A stretch of 64,000 nucleotides of DNA from Geomesophilobacter sediminis (GTDB lineage Bacteria; Desulfobacterota; Desulfuromonadia; Geobacterales; Geobacteraceae): NCBI RefSeq assembly GCF_016458275.1, contig NZ_JAEMHM010000017.1:62001-126000 (forward strand), written 5' to 3'. Positions 34,194 through 43,328 of this stretch are shown here, piece by piece (the first letter of the stretch is position 1; the number at the start of each line of letters is the position of its first letter). The notes beneath the pieces are model-generated. The model was not told the DNA's origin and made no database searches. It was given only the letters and a program-made list of their open reading frames with translations. A program made the position numbers and the translations under genes.

Positions 34194-34298
34194 CTATTTA
34201 TTGTGTTTCGATTTCATAAACGACCGAACCTGGAAAGTAATCAGTATTATTGCCGCAACTACCACAAATATCCCACCAACTATAAAAATCGTATCCAT
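34194..34298 (-). CDS. 34-residue membrane peptide
   Basis: ATG 34298 follows GAGGGG and reads MDTIFIVGGIFVVVAAIILI, then a charged tail (RSFMKSKHNK) and TAG. It is a single-span membrane peptide inside the chrA operon. Coding potential is supported by the ribosome site and clean helix; function is unknown. Confidence 0.55.
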   Translation of the reverse strand: MDTIFIVGGIFVVVAAIILITFQVRSFMKSKHNK

Positions 34299-34330
34299 GC
34301 TAACCCCTCTAAAAGAGTCTCACTCTCAGC

Positions 34331-35059
34331 CTATTTCGTGGCAACTATGACCCGGTCAAAGAAGACATAGGAGTCGGCTTTGGACCAGAGACCAAGCCTC
34401 CCGTCGACCTTCTCGGTCCAGAGATAATCCACGTACTTTGTGCCGTTCAGATACCCTTCGATCTTCCTGCCGCTGACCACCACCTTGAGCGTCTGCCACT
34501 GGTTGGTGGGCACAGATACCTTGCCGGCCCACTGCACCGTCGAGCGCCGGCCCTGGTCCAGCTTGAAAAACACCATGTTCCCTTCCTGCGCATTGGCGCG
34601 GATGACCAGGTAATCTCCGTTGGGCTTCAAGTTGAAGACGATGCCGGCGGCCTGATCGATACGGCCGCTGACCGGCTTGAAGGAGACCTCGACGGTCCCC
34701 TCCTTGAAGCTCTTGACCTCCTTCAAGACGGTAAGCGGGAAGTAGCGGAAGTTTTCCAGGCTGTGCAGGAACTCTGCGCTTCCTGCTCCATAGAGCGCCT
34801 TTACTTTCTCTGCGGCACCATGGGCCAGAACCCCCTGTTCCCAGTTCCGGCCGTCTACCGCGTACACCGTTCGGGGACCGTCCTTATCCACATGCCACAC
34901 GCCCACCAGCGAGCTGAACGCTTTGGCCTCCGCTCCCGGAGTGTCGTGGCCGAAATCAATGGTCCGGACACCCTTGGCCAACCCGGGGAGCACCGTGATC
35001 CAGAGCAGCGCAAGAGCGCCGGCAAGCGCGGCCCAGATCTCCTTCTTGGTTAGGTTCAT
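34331..35059 (-). CDS. Exported lectin/glucanase-fold protein
   Basis: A 242-residue protein with an N-terminal signal or anchor (IWAALAGALALLWITVLPGLAKG). The mature part resembles the concanavalin-like fold of DUF1080-type proteins (GTVEVSFKPVSGRIDQAAGIVF, WQTLKVVVSGRKIEGYLNGT, GRLGLWSKADSYVFFDRV). No catalytic residues are evident. It lies between the cytochrome and the DUF1259 gene on one strand. Confidence 0.7.
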   Translation of the reverse strand: MNLTKKEIWAALAGALALLWITVLPGLAKGVRTIDFGHDTPGAEAKAFSSLVGVWHVDKDGPRTVYAVDGRNWEQGVLAHGAAEKVKALYGAGSAEFLHSLENFRYFPLTVLKEVKSFKEGTVEVSFKPVSGRIDQAAGIVFNLKPNGDYLVIRANAQEGNMVFFKLDQGRRSTVQWAGKVSVPTNQWQTLKVVVSGRKIEGYLNGTKYVDYLWTEKVDGRLGLWSKADSYVFFDRVIVATK

Positions 35060-35137
35060 GAGTTTCTCCCCGATCCTCGCTGGTACCTCCTGGAAAGCGT
35101 CGGGGCGTGCAACTCGCAGGCCCCGGCATGATAATGG

Positions 35138-36376
35138 TTATCCTTTTTTCACCCTGATGGTGAGGGTCGTGCTGTTGATCTCGGTCTGATCCCCCTTGAA
35201 GGAGCGTGCATTGTACCGGTTCAGGTCGTAGATGAGTCGGGCCTTCACGGTATAGTCGCCCGGTTTCAATTCCGGGGTCCAGGGGAGGATGCGCTCTTCG
35301 CCGGCCCGGATGTTCGCCTCGTGCGGACCCTGGGCATCGGCCTGGCTGGCGGCAACCGCATCGGGACGCTTCTTGTCCTCTTCGAGGAACTTCTTATCGT
35401 CCGGGCGGTTTCCGTAGGAGGGTGCGAACATCCATTCTTTGGAAGCCACGTTTTTCCCTTTCTTGTCAGTCACCACCACGTTCAGGTAGATTGCCCTGCG
35501 GTTGGATCCGGTCGGCACCGAATGTCCTGCGCCGATGTTGATGACGTGGAAGGCAAGAGGAGATTTTCCCGCCTCCGGCTGGCTGATAGCCATGCTGAGC
35601 GCACTGGCCAGCCGCTGCTGCGAACGCCCGCCGGTCCAAAGGTGCCGCGCCACGGCGCGCTCAGGGTTGTCGAAGTCTTCGGCGACCTTGCGCATGGTGC
35701 GCGGCATGTGGCAGTCCTGGCATTGCTGCTTGCCAAGCCCGGGCTTGCTGAAGTCCTCGCGCCACTCCAGGAAGGTCTGGGTCTGCTTGCCGATTACCCG
35801 TTTCCCCATGCTGTGGCAGTAGGCGCACATGGCCGAGGTCCGGATGGCCGGATCGGCCACCGTCTCGTGGGGGGCGTTCACGCCGTAGGGGCCTCTGATC
35901 TTCCCTTCCGGCGTCAGATGACAGCTCGCACAGGTGATGCCCGCGGCTTCCTTTTCTTTGGACCGCGCCTTGGGTTTGGTCATTTCCGCTACGTCCATCG
36001 CGGGAATTACGAACGGCTCGGGATAATGGCAGACGTTGCAGGAGCGACCTTCTTCCTCTGCTTCCCTGGCGTGGATCGGGTACTGTTCAGCTCCGGCGAA
36101 GGCATGGGCCGTTGCCGTCGCCGAAACCCCGGCCGGCATGGGAATGTTTTGGCCTTCCTTCTGCGGGATGGTGGTCGGCTTGTAGTGGATGTCGCTGCCG
36201 AATCCGAAGGCGAACTCCCGGTAGATGGCCTTGTGGCATCCACCGCAGGTTTCGGAAGGTGTTGCGGTACCTTCCGGGAAGGTCATCGGCTCCGCGAAGG
36301 CTGTGGCAGCCAGTGCCATGCCTGCAAGGACGGTGACGATGCCGGTCTTGATTCCCACGGTGACGGTATTCCTCAT
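35138..36376 (-). CDS. Pentaheme c-type cytochrome
   Basis: A 412-residue periplasmic cytochrome: signal peptide to about residue 28, then five CxxCH heme sites (C44, C113, C149, C184, C219). The C-terminal 180 residues have no heme and look like a beta-sandwich (INIGAGHSVPTGSNRRAIYLNVVV, GDYTVKARLIYDL). Such cytochromes shuttle electrons in the periplasm of Geobacter relatives. It sits 27 bases downstream of the sensor-kinase gene, so its expression is probably tied to that pair; possible metal-reduction partner of the chrA unit (inference). Confidence 0.88.
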   Translation of the reverse strand: MRNTVTVGIKTGIVTVLAGMALAATAFAEPMTFPEGTATPSETCGGCHKAIYREFAFGFGSDIHYKPTTIPQKEGQNIPMPAGVSATATAHAFAGAEQYPIHAREAEEEGRSCNVCHYPEPFVIPAMDVAEMTKPKARSKEKEAAGITCASCHLTPEGKIRGPYGVNAPHETVADPAIRTSAMCAYCHSMGKRVIGKQTQTFLEWREDFSKPGLGKQQCQDCHMPRTMRKVAEDFDNPERAVARHLWTGGRSQQRLASALSMAISQPEAGKSPLAFHVINIGAGHSVPTGSNRRAIYLNVVVTDKKGKNVASKEWMFAPSYGNRPDDKKFLEEDKKRPDAVAASQADAQGPHEANIRAGEERILPWTPELKPGDYTVKARLIYDLNRYNARSFKGDQTEINSTTLTIRVKKG

Positions 36377-36403
36377 TCTCTCCTCCTCGTTGTGGCTGGT
36401 AAG

Positions 36404-37765
36404 TTAAGCTCGTGCCAGCTTGGGCACCACTATGGTAAAGGTGCTGCCGTGGCCCGGCTGGCTGGTTAATCGAATGCATCCGCCGTTTACCTCAACCGCC
36501 CAACGCGCGATGGCGAGCCCCAGGCCGGTGCCCCCGACCTCTCGCGAGCGTCCGCTGTCGATCCGGTAGAAGCGGTCGAACACCCGGGGTTGATGCTCAG
36601 CGGCGATGCCGGGTCCGTCATCACGCACCTCGAGAAACGCCTCATCCCCCGCATCCCAGACATGCACCCACACTTGGCCCCCCCGCGGCGCATACTTGAC
36701 CGCGTTGTCGATGATGTTGAGGAGCCCCTGGCGCAGCGTGCTGCGGTCAAGGTCTGCTATTACCTCCTCGGCTGCTTCTAGGTGGATGGCCTGCTCCTTT
36801 TCCTCAGCAAGCACCTCCAGGCAATCGACGACCTCCCTCGCCAGCGCGGCAAGATCGGTCGGCTCGCGTTTGAGTTGCAGGGTCCCCGCCTCGGCGCGGC
36901 TAATGGTCAAGAGACTGTCCACGAGTCGGGTCAGCCCGTCGGCCTCCTCAAGCATGCTCCCTATCGCCTCTCGCAAGGCTTCCGGGTCCGTTCCTTTCCT
37001 AAGGCCCACTTCCCCGACACTTCGGATGGCGGTGAGCGGCGTCCGCAACTCATGGGAAGCATCCGAGGTGAACCGGCGTAGCCGCTCGAAGGACTCCTCC
37101 AACCGGGCAAAGGTGTCGTTGAACACTCTGGCCAGCCGACCGAACTCGTCGTCATGTTCCACCGGCAGGCGCTCCGAGAGCCGATCGGCCGTGATCTCCC
37201 TTGCCTTGGCCGCCATGGCTCCGATGGGGGCCAGGACCCTCCCGGCGAGGAGGTAGCCGCCGATCAGTGCCAGCGCCAGCGCCACAGGTATCCCCAGAGC
37301 GAGGATGAAGCCGAGGCTTTTCAGGCTGGCGCGCAGGTTTTGCTCGTCCTCCGCTACGGACACTTGGTAGGTATGTCCCGGCGCGGTAACGGATACGGAT
37401 TCGATTCGGAAGCTGAGGCCGCTGGGCGCCATCCAAGACCAAGAACCGGGGAGCGTGGCTGCGTTGGCCTTTTCCAGTGCGGCCTTGCTCCAGTCGCCGG
37501 TCTCCGCGAGGACCACGTTCTCCTCGCGCACCTGGAACAGGTCGACCGATCCGTGCTGTGCCAGTTCGTTGATCTCGTTGGGCTCGTCTCGGATCACCCG
37601 GGAGACCGTGCCTAGGTCCCGCTTCAGTTGTGCGTCCAGGCTCCGCAGCAGACTGGAGCGCACCGACCAGTAGACGCCGAGGGCGAAGCAGAGGATGATG
37701 GTTGCCAGGGCCGCCGCGTACCAAAGGGTCAGGCGCAGACGTATGCTGCCATGCCACCGTCTCAT
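36404..37765 (-). CDS. Sensor histidine kinase
   Basis: A 453-residue membrane kinase: helix at residues 12-35, periplasmic sensor to about 165, second helix, HAMP domain, HisKA box (RRFTSDASHELRTPLTAIRSVGE) with the phosphorylated His, and a complete HATPase (NIIDNAVKYAPRGG, VRDDGPGIA, GGTGLGLAIARW). It overlaps the response regulator gene by four bases. It resembles CusS/heavy-metal-type sensors, though the ligand is unknown. Confidence 0.92.
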   Translation of the reverse strand: MRRWHGSIRLRLTLWYAAALATIILCFALGVYWSVRSSLLRSLDAQLKRDLGTVSRVIRDEPNEINELAQHGSVDLFQVREENVVLAETGDWSKAALEKANAATLPGSWSWMAPSGLSFRIESVSVTAPGHTYQVSVAEDEQNLRASLKSLGFILALGIPVALALALIGGYLLAGRVLAPIGAMAAKAREITADRLSERLPVEHDDEFGRLARVFNDTFARLEESFERLRRFTSDASHELRTPLTAIRSVGEVGLRKGTDPEALREAIGSMLEEADGLTRLVDSLLTISRAEAGTLQLKREPTDLAALAREVVDCLEVLAEEKEQAIHLEAAEEVIADLDRSTLRQGLLNIIDNAVKYAPRGGQVWVHVWDAGDEAFLEVRDDGPGIAAEHQPRVFDRFYRIDSGRSREVGGTGLGLAIARWAVEVNGGCIRLTSQPGHGSTFTIVVPKLARA

Positions 37766-38445
37766 GAACCTTCCTCGTTCATCATGAAGCCCAGGCCCCG
37801 CACCGTCTTGACGAGCTTCACAGCAAAAGGTCCGTCAACTTTGCGCCTGAGCCTGGCGATATGCACGTCTATCACGTTGTCCAGGGGCGTGGAGCGGTCC
37901 TTCACCTGCCAGACATTCCGTGAGAGCATTTCGCGTGAAACGATGCTCCCCTGGTTGCGCAATAGGTAGTCCAACAGTTCGAATTCCCGAGTCGTCAGCT
38001 CGATCTCCATACCGGCACGCACCGCCTTTCGAGTCACCAAGTCGACTTCAAGATCTGCGAGCGCGAGCTTCAGTACCTGCTCTTTCTTTTCCCTGCGCAG
38101 GATGAGCCGGATCCGGGCCAGCAATTCAGGAAAGGCAAAGGGCTTCACCAGATAGTCGTCGGCTCCGCTATCAAGCCCCAGCACCCGATCATCAACCGAA
38201 TCCCGAGCGGTGAGGATCAGGACTGGCGTGTCAATGCCGCGTTTTCTTATAGTGGTCAGGATCTCCAGCCCGTCGCGTCCGGGGAGCATGAGGTCAAGCA
38301 GCACCAGATCGAAGACCCCCGCATTGAGCTGGAAGAATCCTTCTTCTCCACTGACTGCGACTGAGACCTGATACCGTTCCGATTCCAGGCCCTGTTTCAA
38401 GGCCTGAGCGACTTTAGGCTCGTCCTCGATCACCAGAATGTGCAT
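37762..38445 (-). CDS. OmpR-family response regulator
   Basis: A 227-residue regulator: receiver domain (VIEDEPKVAQAL, phospho-Asp in LVLLDLMLPGRDG, Thr in ILTAR, Lys in YLVKPFAF) and a winged-helix DNA-binding domain (TTREFELLDYLLRNQGSIVSREML, DVHIARLRRKVD). It is the first gene of the leftward run that continues to chrA, and probably controls it. It overlaps the kinase gene by four bases. Confidence 0.93.
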   Translation of the reverse strand: MHILVIEDEPKVAQALKQGLESERYQVSVAVSGEEGFFQLNAGVFDLVLLDLMLPGRDGLEILTTIRKRGIDTPVLILTARDSVDDRVLGLDSGADDYLVKPFAFPELLARIRLILRREKKEQVLKLALADLEVDLVTRKAVRAGMEIELTTREFELLDYLLRNQGSIVSREMLSRNVWQVKDRSTPLDNVIDVHIARLRRKVDGPFAVKLVKTVRGLGFMMNEEGS

Positions 38446-38889
38446 CGGTTCTCTCCTTTGTTATCAATATTATGGAAACGGCGCGGATTCACAACTGAAG
38501 AAATTCTGAAGAATAATTCAGAATTAGTTGGGAGTGGAGTATGTTTAGTTGAATTGCTGAAACAGCCATGACTGTCGTACACAGGGGGAAGGAGTCAAGA
38601 TGGTCAGGCCCCCTCTTGTGGATAGACTTTCGCGCACATCAACCAAACCGGTTGCATTGCCTCCAGTGTGGACTGGTAGTGATCGATGCTGGGGACAATG
38701 TACAACCTGGCCTGCTGAGGTTGCCTGCGGCGGGGCAACTTCGGTCGCCTGGAAGGTAGGCGTTGTTAGGGGAGGGAGGTGTGGCAACGCTTGAAGCATA
38801 CCGCTGCCATCTGGGTGGACCTCTTCGGTGCCATCCATCTCATCATCTGCCATGGCTTCGGTGGGTGGAAGATTCCAGCAAATAACATG
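38446..38889. other. Gene-free stretch upstream of the response regulator
   Basis: No gene is convincing. The minus strand is open from 38853 to 38545, but this looks like run-out of the adjacent repeat frame with no ribosome site or known family. The promoter of the two-component operon must lie near 38450-38520. Confidence 0.4.
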
Positions 38890-38897
38890 CCTTGTAG

Positions 38898-39130
38898 GCT
38901 CGAAGTAAGTTGCTTCTTACTCGTGATAATTTACTTTTCGTAAAAAGTAATTTGTTTCGTGCGGTAAGGTAATTACTTCAAGCTCGAAGTAAATTACTTA
39001 CAGCTCTATATAAATTACTTCGTACTCAAAATTAAATACTTTGTGCGATAAGTAAAATACTTCGCGCTCAGAGTAAGTCACTTCTCGATCTGAAGAAGGT
39101 ACCTCGTGCTCGGAGTAAATTACTTTATGC
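38898..39130. repeat. Degenerate 21-bp minisatellite
   Basis: About eleven imperfect units of roughly 21 bases, consensus near GCTCgaAGTAAATTACTTcg, each centred on the palindrome AAGTAA-TTACTT. Read on the minus strand the period is seven codons and gives EVxYSEx-type heptapeptides (residue runs such as REVTYSEREVFYLSH), broken by stops at about 38998 and further left. It looks like a decaying tandem array, possibly once coding. Confidence 0.8.
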
Positions 39131-39261
39131 GGAGTGGTAGTAATTATGCGGTGGCGATTGATTGTTGCTTGAGGGGATGATTCTGCACCCGGAAGGGGAG
39201 GGGGCGTCCCTGGGCTTGGTGCTATGCCGAGCGGACGCGGCATTGCGAGGAGATTTGAGGC

Positions 39262-39289
39262 AAAAAAAGGGGTACCCGGAGGGAACCCC
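39262..39289 (-). terminator. Intrinsic terminator of the leftward gene
   Basis: On the minus strand GGGGTTCCC-TCC-GGGTACCCC is followed by seven T. It lies 50 bases past the stop of the gene at 39340. Confidence 0.75.
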
Positions 39290-39339
39290 ACGCTTGCGCT
39301 ACGTCCCGGTTCTACCGAAAGATGCCTTGGAGCCGGCCG

Positions 39340-39786
39340 CTACGGGGCCGATTCCTCCGTTGCCACGTTTTGGCTCGCAACCTCGACTTTCAATGGCATT
39401 GCCACCGGGGGCTGCGGAGCCCGGCTGCGACCCCGGCGTTCCTTCGCCAGATTGAACCCGGAGGTAAGAAGCATTTCCGAATTCTGAACTGCCGCTGCTT
39501 CGAGAAGCGACGCGATCTGGTCCAGGTAGGCGATTACCTCCACTTCGAGCGTCTCGCGTGCGGCAATCGAGACGATACTGCGCAAAAGTGATTCGTGGTA
39601 CACGATGTCCAGCTTGTCCGCTGCTGCGAAAAATAGCGCCAACAGGCCCGGGTGGTTCACCCACAAAGAATCAGGAATGTTCGGATTATTGGTCATGCCC
39701 TTCCTGACCCGCTGGCTAAACGCGTTAAGCTTCTTGCACTTAAAAAAACGATAGTCACGCAAGATTCTGGTACGCTTCACTGCCAC
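39340..39786 (-). CDS. Hypothetical protein
   Basis: A 148-residue protein starting at GTG 39786 behind AAGGAGGTGCG. The basic N-terminus (KRTRILRDYRFFKCKKLNAFSQRVRKGM) is followed by NNPNIPDSLW and a helical middle (LLALFFAAADKLDIVYHESLLRSIVSIAARETLEVEV), then a Pro-rich tail. I recall this layout from conserved unknown proteins but cannot name a family. The ribosome site and terminator support expression. Confidence 0.65.
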   Translation of the reverse strand: MAVKRTRILRDYRFFKCKKLNAFSQRVRKGMTNNPNIPDSLWVNHPGLLALFFAAADKLDIVYHESLLRSIVSIAARETLEVEVIAYLDQIASLLEAAAVQNSEMLLTSGFNLAKERRGRSRAPQPPVAMPLKVEVASQNVATEESAP

Positions 39787-40153
39787 ATCGCACCTCCTTC
39801 ACTTCGGCCGTCGACGAAGTAAGTGGGTTGACGGTTGGTGTTGCTCGGGACATTGGAGCAAGCTAATGTAGGCCAAAAGCATAGGGGGTAACGAGGGAAA
39901 ATGCAAGGGGCCGTGGAGAGAATTGTGGATCTTGACCCGGTTGCCCAGCCAGGGCCCATAGTAATTTACCAGGGGAGAGCCGATTGGGGCGCGCTTTTCG
40001 GTACCGTCCTGTGATTACGGTGTCATACGGAAGGAGAGGTACTCATAGCACAGAAGCCCTACCTCTCTTGCTCCCTTGTGCTGGGCGGCATGTTGGTTAC
40101 AATTGAAGTTGGTAAGAAATTTTTTACTATCAACGGTGCCATCGGGAGAACCT

Positions 40154-41137
40154 ATGAGTACTGATGAGACGTCCCGTAACTTCAGGATGCCTGACTTCCG
40201 TGCTTTCCGGAGGGAATTGAGGTTCCTGAGGTCATTCAAAGACATCCGGCACTTCTACGAAAAGATCCGCTTCCTGTGGCCCCGATTGACCGGGACCATC
40301 GTCCGCTGGACCGACACCCCCCCCTGTATCCAGATCGAACCCACCGCCTTCTGCAACATCAACTGCCTGACCTGCGGCCGGTCCGATTCCACGAGAACCC
40401 CGGGGAACATGGACTTCGACCTGTTTAAAAAGATCATCGACGATGCCGCCGATCTTGGCATCAAGCGTATCCTGCTCTTTTTGCATGGTGAACCGCTTCT
40501 GCATCCCCGGATCGTGGAGATGATCCGCTACCTGAAGTCCAAGGACATGGGCTTTCATCTCACCACCAACGGCACGCTGCTCGACCGCGCTATGGCCCGG
40601 ACCATTTTGGAGTGCGGCGTTTCCAGCTCGGATTACGTCACCTTCTCCATTTTGGGCTTCTCCAAAGAGGTCCACGAAAAGGTGATGAGGGGGGTCAATC
40701 ACGAAGCGGTGGTGCAAAATGTCCACGATTTCCTGGAACTGCGCAAGGCGTCCGGCGTGAACGGTCCGGTCATCGAGACGGTCTACTACGCATCCAAGGA
40801 GAACCGCCACGAACGCGATCAGTTTCTGAAGTACTGGCGCGGGGTGGCGGACCATGCCATCGACGGCGGCTCCGTGGCGGAGGCATTTGTCTCGGGTGGT
40901 TTACCCCAGGTGCCCCGAACCCGGACCTGCACCCAGTTGTGGGAACGGATGATCGTTTTATGGAACGGCGACGTCGGGCTTTGCCCCCAGGACCTTAACG
41001 GCGATTACCTGATGGGGAACCTGAAGGAGCAGTCGATCCGGGAGGTGTGGACGGGGGATGCCCTGAGCCGGATCAAGAGATCGCACTACGACAAGAATTT
41101 TGATGCGGTGGAGATCTGCCGGTTCTGCGATTGGTGA
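40154..41137 (+). CDS. Radical SAM / SPASM protein
   Basis: A 327-residue radical SAM enzyme from ATG 40154 (GGGAG upstream). The cluster motif CNINCLTC binds the [4Fe-4S] that cleaves S-adenosylmethionine; FLHGEPLLHP and LTTNGTLLD follow as usual. The C-terminal SPASM-like part has CTQLWERMIVLWNGDVGLCPQD and ICRFCDW, suggesting a further cluster. No precursor peptide is evident next to it, so the substrate is unknown. Confidence 0.88.
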   Translation: MSTDETSRNFRMPDFRAFRRELRFLRSFKDIRHFYEKIRFLWPRLTGTIVRWTDTPPCIQIEPTAFCNINCLTCGRSDSTRTPGNMDFDLFKKIIDDAADLGIKRILLFLHGEPLLHPRIVEMIRYLKSKDMGFHLTTNGTLLDRAMARTILECGVSSSDYVTFSILGFSKEVHEKVMRGVNHEAVVQNVHDFLELRKASGVNGPVIETVYYASKENRHERDQFLKYWRGVADHAIDGGSVAEAFVSGGLPQVPRTRTCTQLWERMIVLWNGDVGLCPQDLNGDYLMGNLKEQSIREVWTGDALSRIKRSHYDKNFDAVEICRFCDW

Positions 41138-41322
41138 ATCTGGCTGCGCAGTTTGCGGGATGCCCCTTCAACTCGTGGTCTACCGAGGCAAATCCCCCCT
41201 GACCCCCCTTCGCAAAGGGGGGGACGCGGGTTCTCGTGCAGCACTTCGTGGGAATATATTTAGGTTCCCCGGAATTCCCAGAAGATCGTAACGTCAGGCC
41301 TGTAGCTTGAGGGGAGGTAAAC

Positions 41323-41694
41323 ATGGTTGAGCGCATTGAGGGATTACCGGAGCATGTCTTGGGATTCAACGCCCGGGGACAGGTGACCGCTGCCGACTAC
41401 GAAACGATCATCATTCCCGCAGTCGAGGAGATGCGCCTGCGGCATCGGCGTCTCCACTTTCTCTATCATCTGGGTCCGGAGTTCACCGGTTTCGAGGCAA
41501 AGGCTCTCTGGGACGATGCGCGGTTGGGGATTGCCCACCGCAAGGAGTGGGAGCGGATTGCGGTCGTGACCGACCTGACCTGGGTCCACAATGTCATTGC
41601 CGCCTTTGGCTTTACCATGACCGGAGATACCCGGATTTACGGCAACGAACTCTATCAGGAAGCGGTTGATTGGGTCGCTGAAGGGGAACGGTAG
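41323..41694 (+). CDS. SpoIIAA/STAS-like protein
   Basis: A 123-residue protein of the SpoIIAA-like (DUF3478) family: GLPEHVLGFNARGQVTAADYETIIIPAVEE, FLYHLGPEFTGFEAKALWDDAR, WERIAVVTDLTWV. Related proteins bind lipids or act in signalling; none is well understood. GGGGAGG precedes the ATG. Confidence 0.82.
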   Translation: MVERIEGLPEHVLGFNARGQVTAADYETIIIPAVEEMRLRHRRLHFLYHLGPEFTGFEAKALWDDARLGIAHRKEWERIAVVTDLTWVHNVIAAFGFTMTGDTRIYGNELYQEAVDWVAEGER

Positions 41695-41755
41695 CCTGGC
41701 AGGCAAAAACACGGGGGGGCGCCACGGATGGCGGCGGCCACTACGATCCGGAAAC

Positions 41756-41793
41756 AAAGAAGGTTTGCGGCTTACCCCGCAACCCTTCTTTTG
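41756..41793. terminator. Bidirectional terminator
   Basis: AAAGAAGG-TTTGCGG pairs with CCGCAA-CCCTTCTTT. It separates two convergent genes and has T-runs on both strands. Confidence 0.7.
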
Positions 41794-41839
41794 TTTCAAT
41801 GGCCCGCAGCGTTTTGTCTCTCTGAAACAGGTGTGACGC

Positions 41840-42499
41840 TCACCGGGCAAAACAGAAATTGACCGTTTTCACCCCGATGAGTACTTTGCCGACCTTGTCC
41901 CCGTTGTAAATACTTACCTCCGCGCTGCACTGCCCCACGCCATTGCTCGAGATGGCGTAGCTTTTATCCCCGTCCTGGTAAAAAAGTACCCGGTTGGGTG
42001 CCCAGGTCTGTGCGACAGCGCGCATGATGGCCTGCTCCATGTTGGCGTCTACGAAAAACTCATTGGCGGGGTCGGACATCGCAGCTATCTGCCCTTTATA
42101 GACCCGATAGTGAGTCACCTTCCTTTGGGAAGTTTCAACGTTGCCGGTACTTTTCTCCACGACCTCGATACAATCCACCGGGTCCCGTTTTGTGGTGTCG
42201 GTATAGATATAGAGAATCTCCTGGTTACCGATCTCAATCGATTTCCTGGTTCCGGCCACCTCTAACACCGCATCTTCCACCGGATTCTTCGGTGGCCGGG
42301 GCGTTACGTACTGATGCCAACCTGCGGTAGTGGCGCCTTGTCTGGTGGATATGAGTTGAAAGTTGCCGATACAGCCCGGCAGGGAGAACCAGGAGAAAAA
42401 CAGCAGCATCTTTAGTGGCAGGCTGAGGCCATGGCGAACCGTGGATTTGGTTTCCGCAAGGCTTCCCGTGATGCTTTGGCAATCATGCACATATGCCAT
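41840..42499 (-). CDS. Putative lipoprotein
   Basis: A frame of up to 219 residues. The lipobox SLPGC (hydrophobic run MLLFFSWFSLPGC) suggests the mature protein starts at the Cys near residue 43, and the true start is probably the Met at residue 31 (about 42409) or a little upstream. The rest is unknown with a repeated basic/aromatic pattern (YRVYKGQIAAMSDPANEFFVDANMEQ). Confidence 0.6.
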   Translation of the reverse strand: MAYVHDCQSITGSLAETKSTVRHGLSLPLKMLLFFSWFSLPGCIGNFQLISTRQGATTAGWHQYVTPRPPKNPVEDAVLEVAGTRKSIEIGNQEILYIYTDTTKRDPVDCIEVVEKSTGNVETSQRKVTHYRVYKGQIAAMSDPANEFFVDANMEQAIMRAVAQTWAPNRVLFYQDGDKSYAISSNGVGQCSAEVSIYNGDKVGKVLIGVKTVNFCFAR

Positions 42500-42785
42500 C
42501 TGTCACCTCCTGTGAACCTGCTTCTGCTCTGATGCTACCGTGGCGACCGGTACGTATTTGACTCTTAGGGAGGGCGCCTGGTCGGTGCTTGGGAGGAAGG
42601 ACACGGGACAGAGGGACGAGAGGGGTGGAAAGATCCCCTGGTGCAAGTGTAAGAGACGTCTCTGGTGAGTCAAGGCTACGGCTTCGAGTCGATTGCTGAG
42701 AGTGAAGGCGTCCGGAAGATTGCTGGCGATGGGAGGAAAGATATACAATGAAGAGAAGGTTACTCCATCTCATAGGAGGGTACCG

Positions 42786-43235
42786 ATGCGTTTCCGAATC
42801 GTTTTAGTCTTCCTGATGCTGTTCGCCGGTTGCGCGGTCGGACCGGACCCGAACCTGACCCGGCTCGCGACCCTGCCTGGGCATTACCGTCATTTCGATA
42901 TGGATATGGCCTGGGACGTAACCGACAACCCCTCCGGTGCGGTCGTGACCGGGGTAATCAAGAACGTTCGCTACACCTACATGGACAATGTCGAGGTCTG
43001 GGTGGCCATCGTCGACCGGGAGGGGAAGGCGCGGGGTCCTTCGGTAGGCTTTGTGGTGCCGATCCAACTGGAACTGGATCAGGCGGCACCTTTCACGGTT
43101 AGGCTTCACGATCATGCTCCCCCAGGCACAAAACTGCGCTTCACTTACATTTACCAGGCCAGTGAGGGGGGCGCCAGTAACGGAGCTGGCTTCCGCTGGA
43201 TGCAGAGCTTCGATGCCCTGGTCCCTCCTGTCTGA
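42786..43235 (+). CDS. Putative lipoprotein
   Basis: A 149-residue protein from ATG 42786 (AGGAGG upstream), with lipoprotein signal MRFRIVLVFLMLFAGC. The mature part has an Ig-like pattern (MDMAWDVTDNPSGAVVTGVIKNVRYTYMDNVEVWVAI cut here as VTGVIKNVRYTYMD) typical of FxLYD-like or DUF-type envelope lipoproteins. Function unknown. Confidence 0.7.
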   Translation: MRFRIVLVFLMLFAGCAVGPDPNLTRLATLPGHYRHFDMDMAWDVTDNPSGAVVTGVIKNVRYTYMDNVEVWVAIVDREGKARGPSVGFVVPIQLELDQAAPFTVRLHDHAPPGTKLRFTYIYQASEGGASNGAGFRWMQSFDALVPPV

Positions 43236-43292
43236 ACCTTTTCTCTCAGCCGAAAAATCACCGGCATGACAAAACTTTAGTAGTTCCCACCG

Positions 43293-43328
43293 AGACCTTC
43301 CGGTACCAGCTGGAAGGTCTTCTTTTTT
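43293..43328 (+). terminator. Intrinsic terminator
   Basis: AGACCTTCC and GGAAGGTCT enclose a ten-base loop, followed by TCTTTTTT. It ends the lipoprotein transcript. The remaining bases to 43556 show nothing recognisable. Confidence 0.8.

Noticed and set aside
35321-36469. 382-residue open frame on the plus strand
   Set aside because: Antisense to the pentaheme cytochrome, which has clear heme motifs and a signal peptide.
38545-38853. 102-residue minus-strand frame
   Set aside because: No ribosome site or family; it continues the broken minisatellite frame.
39162-39487. Plus-strand frames over the start of the 39340-39786 locus
   Set aside because: The minus-strand gene has a ribosome site and a terminator; the plus frames have neither.
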